DNA from: Leclercia adecarboxylata
Lineage (GTDB): Bacteria > Pseudomonadota > Gammaproteobacteria > Enterobacterales > Enterobacteriaceae
Length of the DNA stretch: 52,408 bases
NCBI GenBank assembly: GCA_002360945.1
Contig: DERO01000038.1
Span: 1-52,408, forward strand
Reading direction: 5' to 3'
A program made the position numbers and the translations under genes. This document shows, piece after piece, positions 9,687 to 34,464 of this stretch. Position 1 is the first letter of the stretch. Each line of letters begins with the position of its first letter. The notes under the pieces were generated by a model, which had not been told where the DNA came from, did no database searches, and saw only the letters and a program-made list of their open reading frames with translations.

Positions 9687-10112
9687 TCAACAGCCGCGCG
9701 TTCCTCCATTTGCCCCTTGTTCGAGGGTTTCAAGAATGGAGCAGTAAACGCTGCTGTGCGCAGTGCCACAACAGGCATCGTTCAGTCGCTGCAGAGACAG
9801 ACGCATCGTTTGTAACTCTTCAATACGCGCTTCGACTTCACTCAGCCTCGCCTGCACAATGCTTTTGGATTCCTGGCAGGTATGGTGTTCAGGATCGATG
9901 CGGATCGACAGCAATTCGCGGATCGATTCAAGTGTAAAACCCAACAGTCGGGCATGCCGAATAAATTTCAGACGTTGAAGATCTTTATCGGTATACAGCC
10001 GAAAGCCACCTTCAGTTCGAACCTCGTGCTCCATCATCTGCTGCTTTTCGTAATAACGAATGGTATCAGGCGTGACGTCAGCCATCTTCGCAATCTCACC
10101 AATACGATACAT
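9687..10112 (-). CDS. zntR: Zn(II)-responsive MerR-family regulator ZntR
   Basis: 141 aa, equal to E. coli ZntR. It activates the zinc exporter gene zntA, which is not in this window, by DNA distortion. The winged helix-turn-helix [22 protein letters not shown] is followed by the dimerisation coiled coil ([13 protein letters not shown]). The metal-binding residues are Cys near 79 (HHTCQES) and [11 protein letters not shown], with a final GC. It starts two bases after the yhdN stop. Confidence 0.97.
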   Translation of the reverse strand: MYRIGEIAKMADVTPDTIRYYEKQQMMEHEVRTEGGFRLYTDKDLQRLKFIRHARLLGFTLESIRELLSIRIDPEHHTCQESKSIVQARLSEVEARIEELQTMRLSLQRLNDACCGTAHSSVYCSILETLEQGANGGTRGC

Positions 10113-10114
10113 CG

Positions 10115-10483
10115 CTAGTCCTCATTTATTTTTTGCACCAGTCGGTCAACGTAGTCTCCATGCAGGAATTCTGTGCTTACGCCCGCCTGTCGAAGCTTAA
10201 GCTCAAGAAGTGCAAGACGACGGTTGTAATCCGTGTGCTCGGCAGAACCCTGCCTGACCGTAGCGAGTAATTGGGCAAGCTCAACTGCCTCTTTACGCTG
10301 CTCAAGTTCTGGCGGCAAGCAACCTGCATTTTTCAACATCCGATAGCCTGCTCGCAGTTCACCAGGAACATGTGAATCATCGTCTAGTATCAGCGGGCGG
10401 CCACTTCCGGGCAGGTCATCAAACTTACCCTGGCGTTGGGCATCAAGAATGTGTCGTTCTGCCCACTGGTCAAGCAACCACAT
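10115..10483 (-). CDS. yhdN: DUF1992 (DnaJ-homologue-like) protein YhdN
   Basis: 122 aa, as in E. coli YhdN. The DUF1992 domain, also found in DnaJ homologue subfamily C member 28, is seen in MWLLDQWAERHI, GKFDDLPGSGRPL and RAGYRMLKNAGCLPPELEQR. It is soluble and helical with unknown function. It lies just downstream of the rplQ terminator on the same strand and appears to be cotranscribed with zntR. Confidence 0.93.
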   Translation of the reverse strand: MWLLDQWAERHILDAQRQGKFDDLPGSGRPLILDDDSHVPGELRAGYRMLKNAGCLPPELEQRKEAVELAQLLATVRQGSAEHTDYNRRLALLELKLRQAGVSTEFLHGDYVDRLVQKINED

Positions 10484-10548
10484 AGCAAAACTCCGCAGGC
10501 AATCAAAAGAATATGACTATTGTAGGAAAGTGGGGACTCAGCAGATAT

Positions 10549-10577
10549 AAAAAAACCCGCCGGGGCGGGTTTTTTTA
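10549..10577 (-). terminator. Terminator of the alpha operon after rplQ
   Basis: CCCGCC (10556-10561), GG and GGCGGG (10564-10569) form a 6-bp GC stem flanked by seven A on one side and eight T on the other. It therefore works on either strand. It sits 13 bases after the rplQ stop and separates the ribosomal genes from yhdN-zntR-arfA. Confidence 0.9.
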
Positions 10578-10589
10578 CGTTACTACAGA

Positions 10590-10997
<408 letters not shown>

Positions 10998-11013
10998 TTA
11001 ACCTGTGATCCGG

Positions 11014-12003
11014 TTACTCGTCAGCAATGCTTGCCGGTGGCCAGTTTTCCAGGCGCATGCCCAGAGACAGACCACGTGAAGCCAGCACGTCTTTAATCTC
11101 AGTAAGAGATTTTTTACCCAGGTTCGGCGTTTTCAGCAACTCAACCTCGGTACGCTGTACCAGATCACCGATATAGTGGATAGCTTCTGCCTTGAGGCAG
11201 TTAGCAGAGCGGACAGTCAATTCCAGATCGTCAACAGGGCGCAGCAGGATCGGATCGAATTCTGGTTTCTCTTCTTTTACTTCCGGCTGACGTACATCAC
11301 GTAAGTCAACGAAAGCTTCCAGTTGTTCTGCCAGGATGGTTGCCGCACGACGAATCGCCTCTTCAGGATCGATTGTGCCGTTGGTTTCCATTTCGATGAC
11401 CAGCTTGTCCAGGTCGGTACGCTGTTCTACACGCGCTGCTTCAACATTGTAGGCAATACGCTCTACAGGGCTGTAGCATGCGTCGACCAGCAGACGGCCG
11501 ATTGGGCGCTCATCTTCTTCCGAATGAATTCGGGCAGAAGCCGGCACATAACCACGACCGCGCTGAACTTTGATACGCATGCTAATAGCTGCGTTCTCAT
11601 CGGTCAGGTGGCAGATCACGTGCTGCGGCTTGACGATTTCGACATCACCGTCGTGGGTGATATCGGCTGCAGTCACAGGGCCAATGCCAGATTTATTCAG
11701 AGTAAGAATAACTTCATCTTTACCCTGAACTCTCACCGCCAGCCCTTTCAGGTTGAGCAGGATTTCAAGGATATCTTCCTGAACGCCTTCTTTGGTGCTG
11801 TACTCATGAAGTACACCATCAATCTCAACCTCGGTCACCGCGCAACCCGGCATCGATGAGAGCAGAATACGGCGCAGTGCGTTACCCAGAGTATGGCCAA
11901 AGCCACGCTCTAAAGGCTCAAGGGTCACCTTGGCGTGCGTCGAACTCACTTGCTCGATATCTACCAGGCGCGGTTTTAGAAACTCTGTCACAGAACCCTG
12001 CAT
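11014..12003 (-). CDS. rpoA: RNA polymerase alpha subunit
   Basis: 329 aa, the E. coli length. The N-terminal domain (about 1-235), starting [18 protein letters not shown], dimerises and nucleates the beta subunits. A flexible linker at about 236-248 leads to the C-terminal domain with [14 protein letters not shown], which carries the DNA-contacting Arg265, and [15 protein letters not shown]. That domain binds UP elements and activators such as CRP, whose gene is in this window. It lies between rpsD and rplQ. Confidence 0.99.
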
Positions 12004-12028
12004 TGTGTCCTCTCTTTGGTACTAAGCT

Positions 12029-12652
<624 letters not shown>

Positions 12653-12682
12653 CTATCTCCAACAATCCTAGAAACGAACGCG

Positions 12683-13075
<393 letters not shown>

Positions 13076-13088
13076 TCAATCACCCCGA

Positions 13089-13530
<442 letters not shown>

Positions 13531-13544
13531 AAGATTGGCTGGCT

Positions 13545-13573
13545 AATCTAGCCAGCTCAACCCAACTTTGCAA
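13545..13573 (-). promoter_or_regulatory. Alpha operon promoter
   Basis: On the minus strand there is a -35 TTGCAA (13568-13573), a 17-bp spacer and a -10 TAGATT (13545-13550), each matching 4/6. The position, between rpmJ and rpsM, is where E. coli has the alpha promoter. A perfect 8-bp stem with a 3-base loop (13538-13556) overlaps the -10, so the same bases could pair in read-through transcripts from the spc operon. Confidence 0.55.
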
Positions 13574-13591
13574 GAAAAATATGCGAAATAA

Positions 13592-15071
<1,480 letters not shown>

Positions 15072-15078
15072 CTGCTAC

Positions 15079-16212
<1,134 letters not shown>

Positions 16213-16217
16213 CTACC

Positions 16218-17525
<1,308 letters not shown>

Positions 17526-17549
17526 TTACTCCCGTGATTCAATTGGTAA

Positions 17550-17855
<306 letters not shown>

Positions 17856-17869
17856 TCAGTAACCCTACC

Positions 17870-19132
<1,263 letters not shown>

Positions 19133-19200
19133 CTAATGTCAACTACTACCTGAGACTCTAAAATCAGAGCCGTTAAAAAGCCCCATATCGAGGGCGCGGC

Positions 19201-19230
19201 ATTATAACACCGCTTCTGCAATATGGGTAG
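19201..19230 (-). promoter_or_regulatory. spc operon promoter
   Basis: A perfect -10 TATAAT lies at 19201-19206 on the minus strand, followed by a GC-rich GCCGCGCCC start region typical of growth-rate-controlled promoters. At the 17-bp position the -35 (TACCCA) is poor. The A/T-rich terminator tail just upstream could serve as an UP element. Position and -10 correspond to the E. coli spc promoter. Confidence 0.7.
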
Positions 19231-19264
19231 AAAAAATAAACGGCCCATTGCTGAGCCGTTTATT
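19229..19264 (-). terminator. S10 operon terminator
   Basis: On the minus strand AATAAACGGC pairs with GCCGTTTATT (arms 19255-19264 and 19235-19244), a 10-bp stem followed by a T-run. It sits 21 bases after the rpsQ stop and directly upstream of the spc promoter. Some read-through is expected from E. coli. Confidence 0.85.
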
Positions 19265-19285
19265 CGTATCGAGAAGGCTACTCTA

Positions 19286-21214
<1,929 letters not shown>

Positions 21215-21219
21215 CTACC

Positions 21220-21501
<282 letters not shown>

Positions 21502-21514
21502 TTATCCTCTAATA

Positions 21515-23910
<2,396 letters not shown>

Positions 23911-23930
23911 TCAATCGCTCGATGACCTGA

Positions 23931-24414
<484 letters not shown>

Positions 24415-24420
24415 CCGCGC

Positions 24421-24448
24421 ATTATACGTAAATCCGGGCAGGACGCAA
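24421..24448 (-). promoter_or_regulatory. S10 operon promoter
   Basis: On the minus strand there is a -35 TTGCGT (24443-24448), a 16-bp spacer and a perfect -10 TATAAT (24421-24426), followed by GCGCGGGC. The GC-rich discriminator is typical of stringently controlled promoters. Transcription would start near 24414. Confidence 0.75.
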
Positions 24449-24629
24449 GCCCCGTTTAGGAAATAGGCGACACCAGGCAGATTTGCGTGGTGGCTCGTAA
24501 ATATTTTGCAGCGTTGTGGTGGTATGCCGATACCCGGGAAGGCGTTACGCAGGATTGAGTATTGCTGTTTGTTTAACCTTACGGAATGAGTGGAATATTG
24601 CCCCACACATTTTATAGAGGCTCTAAACG
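24449..24629 (+). other. Region between the S10 promoter and hopD, no gene seen
   Basis: With the S10 leader this makes a 387-base stretch without a gene between rpsJ and hopD. On the + strand there is no convincing promoter for hopD; the nearest A/T-rich hexamer is TATAGA at about 24613. No terminator or repeat was recognised. Confidence 0.5.
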
Positions 24630-25103
24630 ATGCTCACCTCCCTCCCCTTCCTGATTATCTACCTGGGTTTGACCTGTTTATTAGTCCGTGAGGATATCCG
24701 TTCGCATCTGCTTCCGGATAAATATCTCTGTCCACTGCTTTGGGCGGGCCTGCTCTTTCACCTCTGCCTTCATCCCGATTTTCTGGCAAGCGCGGTCTTA
24801 GGCGCGATCGTGGGATATGCCGGCTTCGCGATGATTTATTGGGCTTATAAACTGATACGCAAACGTGAAGGGCTGGGATACGGTGACGTGAAATATCTGG
24901 GGGCGCTGGGCGCATGGCATGGCTGGTGTGTGCTTCCTGCGCTGGCATTATCGGCTGCTCTGCTGGCGACGCTGTATCTTTTAATACGCTCTATGTGTAA
25001 ACCCGGCGAACAGATACTAAAAAACCCGCTGCCTTTTGGACCTTTCATGGCGGCAGCGGGTTTTATGATGGGCGGGCAAAGCCTGATCAGCTTTCCACTT
25101 TAA
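24630..25103 (+). CDS. hopD: Short type IV prepilin peptidase (A24 family), HopD/GspO-like
   Basis: 157 aa. It is an inner-membrane aspartic protease of the A24 family. The first catalytic Asp is in the [14 protein letters not shown] motif (near residue 22) and the second in [11 protein letters not shown] (near residue 87). About five hydrophobic segments follow. It lacks the N-terminal domain with cysteine motifs that carries the N-methyltransferase function in full PilD/GspO enzymes of about 225-290 aa. Salmonella HopD is similarly short. No pseudopilin or secretion gene is nearby, whereas E. coli has a gsp operon at this site. Its last 17 bp overlap bfr, which is on the other strand. Confidence 0.85.
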   Translation: MLTSLPFLIIYLGLTCLLVREDIRSHLLPDKYLCPLLWAGLLFHLCLHPDFLASAVLGAIVGYAGFAMIYWAYKLIRKREGLGYGDVKYLGALGAWHGWCVLPALALSAALLATLYLLIRSMCKPGEQILKNPLPFGPFMAAAGFMMGGQSLISFPL

Positions 25104-25563
25104 TCTGCGACTGAAGGTAATTCTGCAGGCCGATTTTACCGATGAGATCCAACTCGGTTTCGAGCCAGTCGATATGCCCTTCTTCGTCGGCCAGTATTTG
25201 AATCATCATATCGCGACTGACGTAGTCGTGAACGCTGTCCGCATAAGCGATGGCTTCACGAAGATCTTTTGCGCCCTCAAGTTCCAGCGCCAGATCGGAT
25301 CGCAGCATCTCTTCGACATCTTCACCGATCCCCAGCTTGCCGAGATCCTGCAGGTTGGGGATGCCCTCAAGAAACAAAATACGCTCGATATACTTATCGG
25401 CGTGTTTCATCTCATCAATGGATTCATGGTATTCGACGTCGTTGAGGCGAGTCAGACCCCAGTTCTTAAACATTCTCGCGTGGAGAAAGTATTGATTGAT
25501 TGCGACAAGCTCATTTCCCAATAATTTATTGAGATAACTTATGATTTTAATATCACCTTTCAT
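25087..25563 (-). CDS. bfr: Bacterioferritin
   Basis: 158 aa, the E. coli length. It is a 24-mer iron-storage shell with haem between subunits. The ferroxidase ligands Glu18, Glu51, His54, Glu94, Glu127 and His130 and the haem ligand Met52 are all present. It is on the minus strand, 70 bases after bfd, whose ferredoxin reduces the haem to release iron. The 3' end runs 17 bp into hopD. Confidence 0.98.
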   Translation of the reverse strand: MKGDIKIISYLNKLLGNELVAINQYFLHARMFKNWGLTRLNDVEYHESIDEMKHADKYIERILFLEGIPNLQDLGKLGIGEDVEEMLRSDLALELEGAKDLREAIAYADSVHDYVSRDMMIQILADEEGHIDWLETELDLIGKIGLQNYLQSQIKVES

Positions 25564-25633
25564 TATAGTCCCTCCGCTTCCACTTATTGAAGCGTAGATG
25601 GGGCTACAGGGATGTCAAAGAAAAGAATGAGCC

Positions 25634-25828
25634 TCAGGCAATCTCTTTGTATTCCGGGATCTGCATCAATTCGTCCTGCATGATCTCACGGGCAGCGCGA
25701 ACGCACTTACCGCATTGATTTCCCACCGGAACAAACTTACGCAGCTGCTGAAAAGATTGTGGTTGAAACTGGCGAACGGCCTGACGAATTTTTTTGTCAC
25801 TCACACCATTACATAAACAAACGTACAT
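25634..25828 (-). CDS. bfd: Bacterioferritin-associated ferredoxin
   Basis: 64 aa from MYVCLCNGVSDKKIRQAVRQ. An ATG two codons upstream is in frame, but the shorter start gives the E. coli length. The [2Fe-2S] ligands are Cys4, Cys6, Cys39 and Cys42 (NQCGKC). It binds bacterioferritin and passes electrons that mobilise stored iron. A Fur-box-like sequence lies 36 bases upstream, fitting iron-starvation induction. Confidence 0.96.
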   Translation of the reverse strand: MYVCLCNGVSDKKIRQAVRQFQPQSFQQLRKFVPVGNQCGKCVRAAREIMQDELMQIPEYKEIA

Positions 25829-25863
25829 AACCACTCCCGTTCAAAATATGCGCAAAGTGTAAG

Positions 25864-25878
25864 TGAGAATAATTATGA
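25864..25878 (-). promoter_or_regulatory. Candidate Fur box upstream of bfd
   Basis: TGAGAATAATTATGA matches the 7-1-7 Fur consensus TGATAAT-N-ATTATCA at 12 of 14 positions. It lies 36 bases upstream of the bfd start in the 5' flank of bfd-bfr. Repression by Fe-Fur would agree with the known induction of bfd under iron starvation. This is a sequence match only. Confidence 0.6.
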
Positions 25879-25961
25879 TTACAATAGCACAAGCACGAAG
25901 ATACGGGGCGGGGGCAGACAAAAAATGCGAAAATTTGTGACAGGGACAAACGGAGGACAAC

Positions 25962-25988
25962 AAAAAAGGACGCCGAAGCGTCCTTTTT
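25962..25988 (-). terminator. str operon terminator after tufA
   Basis: GGACGC (25968-25973), loop CGAA and GCGTCC (25978-25983) are flanked by A6 and T5. The result is a stable bidirectional hairpin, 18 bases after the tufA stop on the minus strand. Confidence 0.9.
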
Positions 25989-26005
25989 AATTCAGGGGTA
26001 ATTAA

Positions 26006-29386
<3,381 letters not shown>

Positions 29387-29470
29387 TTATCTTTTTAGGC
29401 GTTCAGTTAAGTAACCCAAAGCGGGCTGCTTCGCTGAAGCGCCCGCCTGGTGACTAATACTCCGAAGGGA

Positions 29471-30515
<1,045 letters not shown>

Positions 30516-30536
30516 GAAATATACAGCGATCTCGCA

Positions 30537-30824
30537 TCACCAGTTCATGTGACCGGTGTGCTGGATAGCCAGATTGACGAAATCAGTATAGCTAACCACG
30601 TCAATTTTGGTTGAAATTTGACCAGCAAGACCGCGGGCATCGATATCATCTTTAAGCGCAGAGACAGAGATGGGGGCATTACTGAGAATATCAACAAAGC
30701 GACTGCCCTCTACCGCCGCCAGAACGCCATCCTGGATAAGCAGCAGGGCATCGCCTTCACGCACCATGCTTAACAGGCTTTCGATGTCGCATTGCCACGG
30801 CGAGTGGCTCAGGGTGTGGAGCAT
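30537..30824 (-). CDS. tusB: Sulfurtransferase complex subunit TusB
   Basis: 95 aa, as in E. coli, beginning MLHTLSHSPWQCDIESLLSM. It is a DsrH-like subunit of the TusBCD hexamer, which relays sulfur from TusA to TusE for 2-thiolation of mnm5s2U34 in tRNA by MnmA. It is the third gene of tusDCB, seven bases after tusC, and ends just upstream of the str promoter. Confidence 0.95.
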   Translation of the reverse strand: MLHTLSHSPWQCDIESLLSMVREGDALLLIQDGVLAAVEGSRFVDILSNAPISVSALKDDIDARGLAGQISTKIDVVSYTDFVNLAIQHTGHMNW

Positions 30825-30831
30825 GACGGCC

Positions 30832-31191
30832 TCAGAAGGTCAGGATGGTGTCGAAGTGGGAGAGATGTTCACGCAACACCTCCGGCGCGATCACGGTGGC
30901 GTCGAGAACAAAGGGCGTGTTGTCACTCAAACCGCGCGCCTGCAGGGAGGCGGCACAGACGTAAAACGTCTCGATGTCATACAGCGGCAGGACTTTAAAG
31001 GTCGCGATATAGTCGCGCGCCAGCACAGCCTGCGGCTGCTGACCGGCAAGCAGTTGAAACACACCGTCGCCGATAAAGAACACACCGATCTCTTCCGTCA
31101 GTGCGGAGGTCGCCAGTAACGCATCCAGCCCTTCCCTTCCGGCGGCACTGCCATGCGGAGCAGAGGTAAAGACAAAAGCCACGCGGTTCAT
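30832..31191 (-). CDS. tusC: Sulfurtransferase complex subunit TusC
   Basis: 119 aa, a DsrF-like member of the TusBCD complex. It begins [20 protein letters not shown] and has the DsrE/F-type fold with [15 protein letters not shown]. Its ATG overlaps the tusD stop by one base at 31191, so the two are translationally coupled. Confidence 0.95.
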   Translation of the reverse strand: MNRVAFVFTSAPHGSAAGREGLDALLATSALTEEIGVFFIGDGVFQLLAGQQPQAVLARDYIATFKVLPLYDIETFYVCAASLQARGLSDNTPFVLDATVIAPEVLREHLSHFDTILTF

Positions 31192-31577
31192 CAGAATTGC
31201 ACCATTCGGTCGCAGGTTAATGCGGCTTGCGCCAGCGCCCCGAGGCCGCTGAGTAAAAAGCCGTCATTTAGATTGGCGGCTGGCAGGCCCAGACGCTGCG
31301 CTTCGTTCGCATCGCTTACGCCGCGACGTAGCGCCGCCGCCACACAGATGTGCAGCTCAACCCCGTGCTGCTCGTTCAGCGATTGCCACGCGCGCACCAG
31401 GTCAAACTCATCAGAGGCGGGAGAGGTTAACTGGTTGGCGTTATAGACGCCTTCCCGATAAAAAAAGACGCTGACCAGCTCATGTCCGGCAGACAGCAGT
31501 GCGCGTGCAAACTGCAACGCACTGCTGGCCTGCTGCGTACCGTAAGCCGGGCCTGTCACCATTAATGCAAAACGCAT
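31191..31577 (-). CDS. tusD: Sulfurtransferase complex subunit TusD
   Basis: 128 aa, DsrE-like. The catalytic Cys78 lies in [14 protein letters not shown] and accepts the persulfide from TusA. It begins [20 protein letters not shown]. It shares one base with the yheO stop at 31577 and one with tusC, so yheO-tusDCB is a tight operon. Confidence 0.96.
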   Translation of the reverse strand: MRFALMVTGPAYGTQQASSALQFARALLSAGHELVSVFFYREGVYNANQLTSPASDEFDLVRAWQSLNEQHGVELHICVAAALRRGVSDANEAQRLGLPAANLNDGFLLSGLGALAQAALTCDRMVQF

Positions 31578-32299
31578 TACTTCTCATGCCCCAGGAAATC
31601 GCCGCTCTTGAACTGACGGATATAGAGATACACCGTGTGTTTGGAGATATTGAGGCGATCGGCCACCTGGTTAATCGCATCCTTGATATCAAAAATGCCT
31701 TTTTCATAGAGGTTAAGCACGATCTGGCGATTTTTGGCATTGTTAGACACATTGCGATCGGCATTGACTTCTTCGATGGTGAATTCCAGCGTCTGGGTGA
31801 CGAGATCTTCAACCGAGGAGGCAAAGTTCACAGAGGATCCGACATCCGGCGTTTCTGGCGGAATAAAGGTGTTCATGATCTGGGAGAACGGCACATCGAG
31901 GTTCATGTTGATGCACAGCAGGCCAATCACCCGATGATCGCGGTTGCGGATGGCAATCGTCACGGACTTCATCAGGACACCGCTCTTGGCACGGGTGAAA
32001 TAACATTTTGAGACGCTGCTGTCCGCGCCGGTCATGTCGTGCAGCATACGCAGTGCAAGGTCGGTGATTGGCGAGCCAATTTTACGGCCAGTATGCTCAC
32101 CATTGGCAATGCGGATGGCAGAACATTTCAGATCTTGCAGGGAGTGCAATACGATTTCGCAGTGGGACCCAATGAGCATCGCTAACCCGTCCACTACCGC
32201 TTCGTAGGATTTCAGAATATCGAAATCGGTCTGATCGAAAGGACGTTGATCCAGCAGGTCAAGTTCGCTGGTTTCGTTGGTTAAAAGCGACCTGGTCAT
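31577..32299 (-). CDS. yheO: YheO-like PAS and helix-turn-helix protein
   Basis: 240 aa. The N-terminal PAS-like domain (YheO family, about residues 25-140) has [20 protein letters not shown] and [11 protein letters not shown]. The C-terminal helix-turn-helix includes [20 protein letters not shown]. It is probably a DNA-binding sensor, with no established ligand or targets. It is the first gene of yheO-tusDCB. Confidence 0.93.
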   Translation of the reverse strand: MTRSLLTNETSELDLLDQRPFDQTDFDILKSYEAVVDGLAMLIGSHCEIVLHSLQDLKCSAIRIANGEHTGRKIGSPITDLALRMLHDMTGADSSVSKCYFTRAKSGVLMKSVTIAIRNRDHRVIGLLCINMNLDVPFSQIMNTFIPPETPDVGSSVNFASSVEDLVTQTLEFTIEEVNADRNVSNNAKNRQIVLNLYEKGIFDIKDAINQVADRLNISKHTVYLYIRQFKSGDFLGHEK

Positions 32300-32424
32300 G
32301 AAAAAAACACTCCTTTTCAGGAGCCTGTCGGTAGGTTTTCAGGGCAGGCTCATTATTTACACGGGCAACTAAATTAATACAGCGTAGGTAGCGCTTCCAG
32401 TGTTAATTATATCTGCACCATAAT
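32300..32424. other. Upstream flank of yheO, no gene seen
   Basis: The region holds the yheO 5' flank, with AGGAG close to its ATG on the minus strand. It includes A/T-rich bases around 32395-32425 that could contain a promoter, but no clear -35/-10 pair could be chosen. Confidence 0.4.
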
Positions 32425-32458
32425 AAAAAAACCGCCGCTTCAGGAGCGGCGGTTTTTA
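32425..32458 (-). terminator. fkpA terminator
   Basis: ACCGCCGCT (32431-32439), loop TCAGG and AGCGGCGGT (32445-32453) give a 9-bp GC-rich stem flanked by A and T runs. It sits six bases after the fkpA stop and can work in either direction. Confidence 0.9.
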
Positions 32459-32463
32459 CCGAT

Positions 32464-33279
32464 TTACTTCTTGGTGGCTTCTGCTGGCGCTTCTGGCTTC
32501 GCGTCAGGCTTAGCATCTGCTTTTGGCGCTGGCTTAATGTCCAGCAGCTCTACATCGAATACCAGCGTGGAGTTAGCCGGGATACCCGGGACGCCAGTTT
32601 TGCCGTAGGCCAGATCCGGTGGGATGACCAGCTTGATCTTACCGCCTTTCTTGATGTTCTTCAGGCCTTCAGTCCAGCCAGGGATAACACCGTCCAGACG
32701 GAAGGAGAGCGGCTCGCCACGGGTGTAAGAGTTATCGAACTCTTTACCGTCGGTCAGGGTACCTTTGTAGTTAACCACTACGGTATCGCTGTCTTTCGGC
32801 GCGTCGCCGGTACCTTCTTTCTCTATTTTATAGACCAGGCCAGTAGGAGAGGTTTTCGCGCCTTTCTCTTTAGCGAAAGCTTCACGGTAGGCTTTGCCTT
32901 TCGTTTCGTTTTCAGCCGCGTCTTTCTCCATCTTCTCCTGCGCTGCACCTTTCACGCGCGCTTCGAAAGCCTGCAGAGTTTGCTCGATTTCCTGGTCAGA
33001 CAGTTTGCTCTTATCAGCAAAGGCATCCTGAACACCGGCGATCAGCTGAGTCTGATCCAGTTTGATGCCCAGCTTTTCTTGCTCTTTCAGAGAGTTTTCC
33101 ATGTAACGGCCCAGAGATGCGCCCAGCGCGTAGGCTGACTTCTGGTCGTCATTTTTGAACGCCGCAGTGCTGTCAGCAGTCGCAGCAGGCTTTGCTGCAT
33201 CGGCAGCGAAAGTCAGCGGCGCATGCAGAGCGACAGCCATCGTGGTCGCCAGCAGCGTTACTTTAAACAGTGATTTCAT
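32464..33279 (-). CDS. fkpA: Periplasmic FKBP-type peptidyl-prolyl isomerase FkpA
   Basis: 271 aa (E. coli 270). The signal peptide MKSLFKVTLLATTMAVALHA is cleaved after a TFA site near residue 25. An N-terminal helical dimerisation and chaperone domain (to about 140) is followed by the FKBP domain with VVVNYKGTLTDGKEFDNSY and GGKIKLVIPPDLAYG. The tail is rich in Ala, Pro and Lys. It folds outer-membrane and periplasmic proteins. A sigma-E-like promoter is visible upstream. Confidence 0.98.
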   Translation of the reverse strand: MKSLFKVTLLATTMAVALHAPLTFAADAAKPAATADSTAAFKNDDQKSAYALGASLGRYMENSLKEQEKLGIKLDQTQLIAGVQDAFADKSKLSDQEIEQTLQAFEARVKGAAQEKMEKDAAENETKGKAYREAFAKEKGAKTSPTGLVYKIEKEGTGDAPKDSDTVVVNYKGTLTDGKEFDNSYTRGEPLSFRLDGVIPGWTEGLKNIKKGGKIKLVIPPDLAYGKTGVPGIPANSTLVFDVELLDIKPAPKADAKPDAKPEAPAEATKK

Positions 33280-33391
33280 CCATTTCTCCAGGGCCGGGGA
33301 CTCTCACCCCGTATTAAGCGTAAATGAGAAGCGTACTATAAAACGTTGAGGAACAAATCTACAGGTAGACACCCCTGATTAGCACCACATT

Positions 33392-33418
33392 TCAGACTAT
33401 TTTTGTTTAAATTAGTTT
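33392..33418 (-). promoter_or_regulatory. Candidate sigma-E promoter of fkpA
   Basis: On the minus strand there is a -35-like AAACTA (33413-33418) containing the AAC core, a 16-bp spacer and a -10 TCTGA (33392-33396). The pattern resembles the sigma-E rpoH P3 element, GAACTT with TCTGA. E. coli fkpA is a known sigma-E regulon member. It would give a leader of about 105 bases. Confidence 0.5.
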
Positions 33419-33515
33419 CGCAGCAATGGGATGTTTACTGCGCGCGCGGATAATCTCGGGTAAAATCCGCCGCCGCCAGCCCCGAACGGGGTAAACGAGA
33501 CCAACGAGGTGAATC

Positions 33516-33734
33516 ATGCAGAATACAGATATGGAAGCACGACTGGCTGAGCTTGAAAGCCGCCTGGCTTTTCAGGAGATCACCATCGATGAGCTGAACC
33601 AGACCGTGACGGCCCACGAGCTGGAAATGGCAAAACTGAGGGATTTGCTGCGTCTTTTAACTGAAAAAGTGAAAGCGTCGCAAGCATCGCACATTGCGTC
33701 GCAGTCGGAAGAGACGCCACCGCCCCATTATTGA
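33516..33734 (+). CDS. slyX: Coiled-coil protein SlyX
   Basis: 72 aa, as in E. coli. It is an acidic amphipathic coiled coil with leucines and alanines in heptads: [20 protein letters not shown] and [20 protein letters not shown]. The function is unknown. It is divergent from fkpA and convergent with slyD. GAGGTG precedes the ATG. Confidence 0.95.
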   Translation: MQNTDMEARLAELESRLAFQEITIDELNQTVTAHELEMAKLRDLLRLLTEKVKASQASHIASQSEETPPPHY

Positions 33735-33739
33735 GACGT

Positions 33740-33768
33740 AAAAAAAGCGGGATATTCCCGCTTTTTTT
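33740..33768. terminator. Bidirectional terminator between slyX and slyD
   Basis: AGCGGGA and TCCCGCT (within 33746-33762) are separated by TAT and flanked by A6 and T7. It serves both convergent genes, slyX on the + strand and slyD on the - strand. Confidence 0.92.
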
Positions 33769-33779
33769 GAGCCTGAAGC

Positions 33780-34370
33780 TTAGTGGCAACCGCAGCCGCC
33801 ATTACCGCAACCGCCTTTACCGTGGTCGTGACCATGGTCGTGATCGTGGCCGTGACCGCCGCAGCAACCGTCGTGACCGTGGTCGTGATCGTGGTCATGA
33901 CCGTGCGCACCGTGAACGTGGCCGTGAGCCAGCTCTTCTTCAGTGGCTTCGCGGATGGCAACCACTTCAACGTTGAACTTGAGGTTCTGGCCAGCCAGCA
34001 TGTGGTTGCCATCAACCACAACGTGGTCATCTTCAACTTCAGTGATTTCTACTGGAACCGGACCCTGGTCAGTTTCAGCCAGGAAACGCATGCCAACCTG
34101 CAGTTCGTCAACGCCCATGAACACGTCTTTAGGAACGCGCTGCACCAGGTTGTCATCGTACTGACCGTAAGCGTCGTTTGCGCCTACAGCAACGTCAAAT
34201 TTGTCGCCAACTTCGTGACCGTCCAGCGCGTTTTCCAGACCGGAAATCAGGGAACCGTGACCGTGCAGGTAGTCCAGCGGCGCACTCACCGGAGACTCAT
34301 CAACCAACACACCGTCTTCTGTACGTACCTGATAGGCCAGGCTGACCACCAGGTCTTTTGCTACTTTCAT
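33780..34370 (-). CDS. slyD: FKBP-type isomerase and nickel metallochaperone SlyD
   Basis: 196 aa. The FKBP domain is interrupted by the insert-in-flap chaperone domain (about 70-120). The metal-binding tail, from about residue 148, is almost entirely His, Gly, Asp and Cys (GHGHDHDHGHDHGKGGCGNG and similar). It supplies nickel to hydrogenase maturation and catalyses prolyl isomerisation. The tail makes the DNA repetitive at about 33780-33920, which is protein-coding low complexity and not a separate repeat element. Confidence 0.98.
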   Translation of the reverse strand: MKVAKDLVVSLAYQVRTEDGVLVDESPVSAPLDYLHGHGSLISGLENALDGHEVGDKFDVAVGANDAYGQYDDNLVQRVPKDVFMGVDELQVGMRFLAETDQGPVPVEITEVEDDHVVVDGNHMLAGQNLKFNVEVVAIREATEEELAHGHVHGAHGHDHDHDHGHDGCCGGHGHDHDHGHDHGKGGCGNGGCGCH

Positions 34371-34464
34371 GATATCTCCTGAGCGTGGGAAAATTGCTGG
34401 CGCCGATTGTAACGGAAATCTGCACCTGTGTACCCTTTAGCTTAAAAAAACTCAGGGCATATCG

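Noticed and set aside
33783..33920. Tandem-repeat-like stretch rich in CGTGAC/GTGGTC units, possibly a short CRISPR or satellite
   Set aside because: It encodes the His/Asp/Gly/Cys metal-binding tail of SlyD in frame. Repeats are short and irregular without spacers.
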